From Heterocephalus glaber (lineage: Eukaryota > Chordata > Mammalia > Rodentia > Bathyergidae): 64,000 bases of DNA. Location: the NCBI RefSeq assembly GCF_000247695.1, contig NW_004624849.1, positions 1,475,834 through 1,539,833 on the forward strand, given 5' to 3'. Below, in pieces: positions 62,634 through 64,000 of the stretch; within the stretch, counting starts at the first letter, position 1; every line of letters starts with the position of its first letter. The position numbers were made by a program, and so were the translations under genes. The notes under the pieces were generated by a model that saw nothing but the letters and a program-made list of their open reading frames with translations, was not told where the DNA came from and did not search any database.

Positions 62634-64000
62634 CTGCAAAGAGACAGCTCCATCCAGACTCGTGTGGTGTTCCCTCCGGGAAACCAGCCATGGGAAGCAG
62701 CAGCTCCCCAAGGCAGAGGAGGCAGCTGCCTTCAGATGACCCCAAGTCACAAGGAAACCAGGGAGGGCAAGTCAGCTGGATGGCTGGAGGTCTTCCTGCT
62801 GGTTAGACCCTTCCCAGTACAACCCATGTCCAAGCCTGGATGGGCCTGGTAGGAGATAAATGACAGGAGTGCCAGAGAACTCTGCCCCAGGTAGAAGGCT
62901 GGGCCAGATGAAGGGTGCTGTGTATAATCTAGAATTCTACAACTTTTATGAACATCTGAGAGGTGGTATAAAGGCAAAACCAAATGGAAAGATTGGTCAG
63001 ACACAAGGTGGGTGGGAGTATGGTGGGTAGGAGCAGACTGTGCATTTGATGGAGTTAGCAAACAGGTGTTTGGCAGTTCAGAGGGCAGAGAGCAAGCAGG
63101 GGCTCAGAAGCTTGTTGCCACCCACCTACCCACAGCCACATGACTGGGAAGTATGAAGCTAAACCACGGGAGGCTTGGCCAAGAACCTGCTCCCCGAGTC
63201 CATCACCTGCCTCCCTGACCCACACTCCTCTCACATACTCTAAAAGGTGTGCTCCATCATCACTGGAAGTGGCACCAGTCTGTGATTATTCCACCCAGGC
63301 ACAGGAGGTTGACTAACGGAACTGGGGCATTGCCAACACGCCACTGGGAGTCTTTTAGCTTGTGGTCTCTCTCTGTTAAATCCTGGAATCACCATATTCT
63401 AGGAAGGTACTTAGCTTCTCAGAACCTACTTTCTTCTATTGTGGACAGCAGATAAACCATAATGGCCTCATAGGACTGCATGAGTTAAAACAAAGAACAA
63501 TCAGGTGAACATACTTTGTCTGCAGAAAGCAAAGCTCATAAAGGCTTTGTCATCTCAGTCCCACAGGAACGCTGTGTCTGAGTGCTGGAGTCCCAAGGAT
63601 GTAACACCACAGTGCTTAAGGAACTTGCTAAAGGGCCCAATGTCTCCTCTCACCCATCACCTACTCAACCACATAAGGCTTGCTTGCTTATTTCCAACTA
63701 GAAAGTCAAAGGGCACCTTGCTGCCTTTTTCACTCCAGCTGATTTAACAGGCATTTTCATCTATTGTGCTTATTATTAAAAAAGATAGAATTAACTATTC
63801 AAAATGATCTGTGGGTGGGTTTAAAAATTACCTTTTCCAGCCTGTTTATTGAAAAATACTGGGCCTCATTTGACCCCGCTATTCCTCTGCTGGGGATCTT
63901 CCCCAAAGAATTGAAAGAATCATACCACAGTGATATATGTGCACCCATGTTCATAGCAGCGCAGTTTGTAACAGCTAAAACTTGGAAACAGCCCAAATGC
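62634..64000 (-). other. ERN1: ERN1 intron upstream of exon 13 (incomplete)
   Basis: No exon recognised here. A plus-strand L1 3'-end fragment begins near 63838 and runs off the window. The transmembrane exon must lie beyond 64000. Confidence 0.8.
63838..64000 (+). mobile_element. LINE-1 3' UTR fragment running off the window
   Basis: 'tgacccagc'-type block in degraded form, 'atatgtgcacccatgttcatagcagc' and 'aacttggaaacagcccaaatg' are classic L1 3' UTR. Confidence 0.75.

Overview
The window is mammalian nuclear DNA. Genes are split by short exons with GT-AG junctions, and long non-coding stretches are full of SINEs, LINE-1 and LTR fragments. B1, ID (tRNA-derived) and dimeric B1-dID SINEs point to a rodent. 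Abundant ID and B1-dID copies with no B2 recognised argue against mouse, rat and hamster. A hystricomorph or sciuromorph-type rodent fits best; the species cannot be settled by eye.

Three protein-coding genes are supported. Their order and orientation match the human 17q23.3 block PRR29 - ICAM2 - ERN1. PRR29 (plus strand, six coding exons, 13996-16172) and ICAM2 (minus strand, four coding exons, 17126-20782) are convergent tail-to-tail neighbours. ERN1 (IRE1-alpha, minus strand) occupies 46.16-64.0 kb. Its last ten coding exons are present (human exons 13-22: cytosolic linker, kinase and RNase domains), plus a 3' UTR of about 4.4 kb. The luminal, transmembrane and signal-peptide exons lie beyond the right edge. 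All exon junctions were checked for reading phase and every one closes in frame: PRR29 187 aa, ICAM2 278 aa, ERN1 509 aa of the C-terminal part.

Layout. 1-13.9 kb is intergenic: old MIR/L1 remnants, one B1-dID, one B1, a CA-rich tract, and a GC/CpG-rich core near 7.1-7.75 kb that could be a leftward promoter. By human synteny SCN4A should lie to the left, but no SCN4A coding exon was recognised. 14-21 kb holds PRR29 and ICAM2 with their promoters. 21-46 kb is gene-free and very repeat-rich: L1 in both orientations, a solo LTR inside an L1, MaLR-like LTRs, and ID elements with intact target-site duplications. 46-64 kb is ERN1, whose introns hold ID, B1-dID and L1 copies and a small hAT transposon with a perfect 8-bp target duplication.

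The three genes are not a pathway unit. ICAM2 is an endothelial/leukocyte adhesion ligand, ERN1 is the ER unfolded-protein sensor with kinase and RNase activity, and PRR29 is an uncharacterised proline-rich protein. I found no undescribed multi-gene system. The notable signals are recent SINE and hAT insertions, inverted ID pairs within ERN1 pre-mRNA, and the overlapping 3' ends of PRR29 and ICAM2.
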